NCBI GenBank assembly: GCA_021200895.1
Contig: JAJQFX010000246.1
Span: 1 to 14,109, forward strand
DNA length: 14,109 bases
From: Clostridiales bacterium
GTDB taxonomy: Bacteria; Bacillota; Clostridia; Oscillospirales; Oscillospiraceae
Direction: 5' to 3'
Position numbers and translations under genes: made by a program. The notes beneath the pieces were generated by a model. That model was not told the DNA's origin and did no database searches. It worked only from the letters and a program-made list of their open reading frames with translations. How positions within the stretch are numbered: position 1 is the first letter of the stretch; each line of letters starts with the position of its first letter. Positions 14,041 through 14,109 of this stretch are shown here, in pieces.

Positions 14041-14109
14041 GCCCTCCCGGCGGACCCCATTTCTTGCTCCGCCAAGAAATGGGGGAAAGAAGGCGGCTTA
14101 GGGAGGGGC
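14041..14109. repeat. Partial palindromic element at the window's right end
   Basis: CCCCATTTCTTG (14055-14066) and CAAGAAATGGGG (14073-14084) form a perfect 12-bp stem with a six-base loop. Outside it, GCCCTCCC (14041-14048) is nearly complementary to GGGAGGGGC (14101-14109), so the fold probably continues to or past the window edge. No gene is visible in 13976-14040 between the two repeat units. Confidence 0.55.

Noticed and set aside
12794..14101. 435-codon frame overlapping the dehydrogenase gene on the same strand
   Set aside because: Arg/Pro/Gly-rich out-of-frame translation; the dehydrogenase frame carries all catalytic motifs.

Overview
The window is a GC-rich chromosomal segment from a bacterium. 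Strong AGGAGG-type ribosome binding sites, the tig-clp-lon-engB gene order (in Bacillus subtilis tig, clpX, lonB, lonA and ysxC lie together) and the high G+C all point to a Firmicute of class Clostridia. A high-GC Oscillospiraceae-like gut commensal is the most likely source, but this is inferred from general resemblance and not from a database match. I see no rRNA, tRNA, CRISPR array, phage gene or intact insertion sequence.

Layout: (1) 63-4205, a tight forward run of rnhB (RNase HII), a YraN/UPF0102 nuclease-fold protein, an M19 dipeptidase, thrC (threonine synthase) and a calcineurin-like phosphoesterase, with ATGA overlaps or short gaps. (2) 4228-11145, the protein quality-control block: tig (trigger factor), clpP, clpX, lon and the ribosome-assembly GTPase engB, closed by a textbook rho-independent terminator. 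Putative promoters precede tig and clpP. clpX follows clpP across a GC-rich hairpin. clpX and lon are separated by a 157-bp MITE-like element and by a strong terminator hairpin placed just before the lon ribosome binding site. (3) 11146-11424, a non-coding stretch built from nested inverted repeats. (4) 11425-13883, two divergent genes: an MFS transporter on the minus strand and a D-2-hydroxyacid dehydrogenase on the plus strand, sharing a 242-bp control region with a near-consensus promoter for the transporter and a long dyad. (5) 13884-14109, non-coding DNA full of inverted repeats that runs off the window.

How the genes work together: trigger factor, ClpXP and Lon cover nascent-chain folding and ATP-dependent proteolysis, and EngB assists large-subunit assembly. 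RNase HII and YraN are a usual housekeeping pair. The dipeptidase, threonine synthase and phosphoesterase are metabolic passengers of the first run. The divergent transporter/dehydrogenase pair may import and oxidise or reduce a small 2-hydroxy acid or related substrate, but nothing in the sequence identifies it.

The coding content is ordinary. The items worth a second look are non-coding: the MITE and terminator in front of lon, the nested repeats at 11212-11427, the dyads around the divergent pair and the repeat-rich right end. One protein-level oddity stands out: the RNase HII GRG motif reads GAG. I did not find a clearly new multi-gene system.
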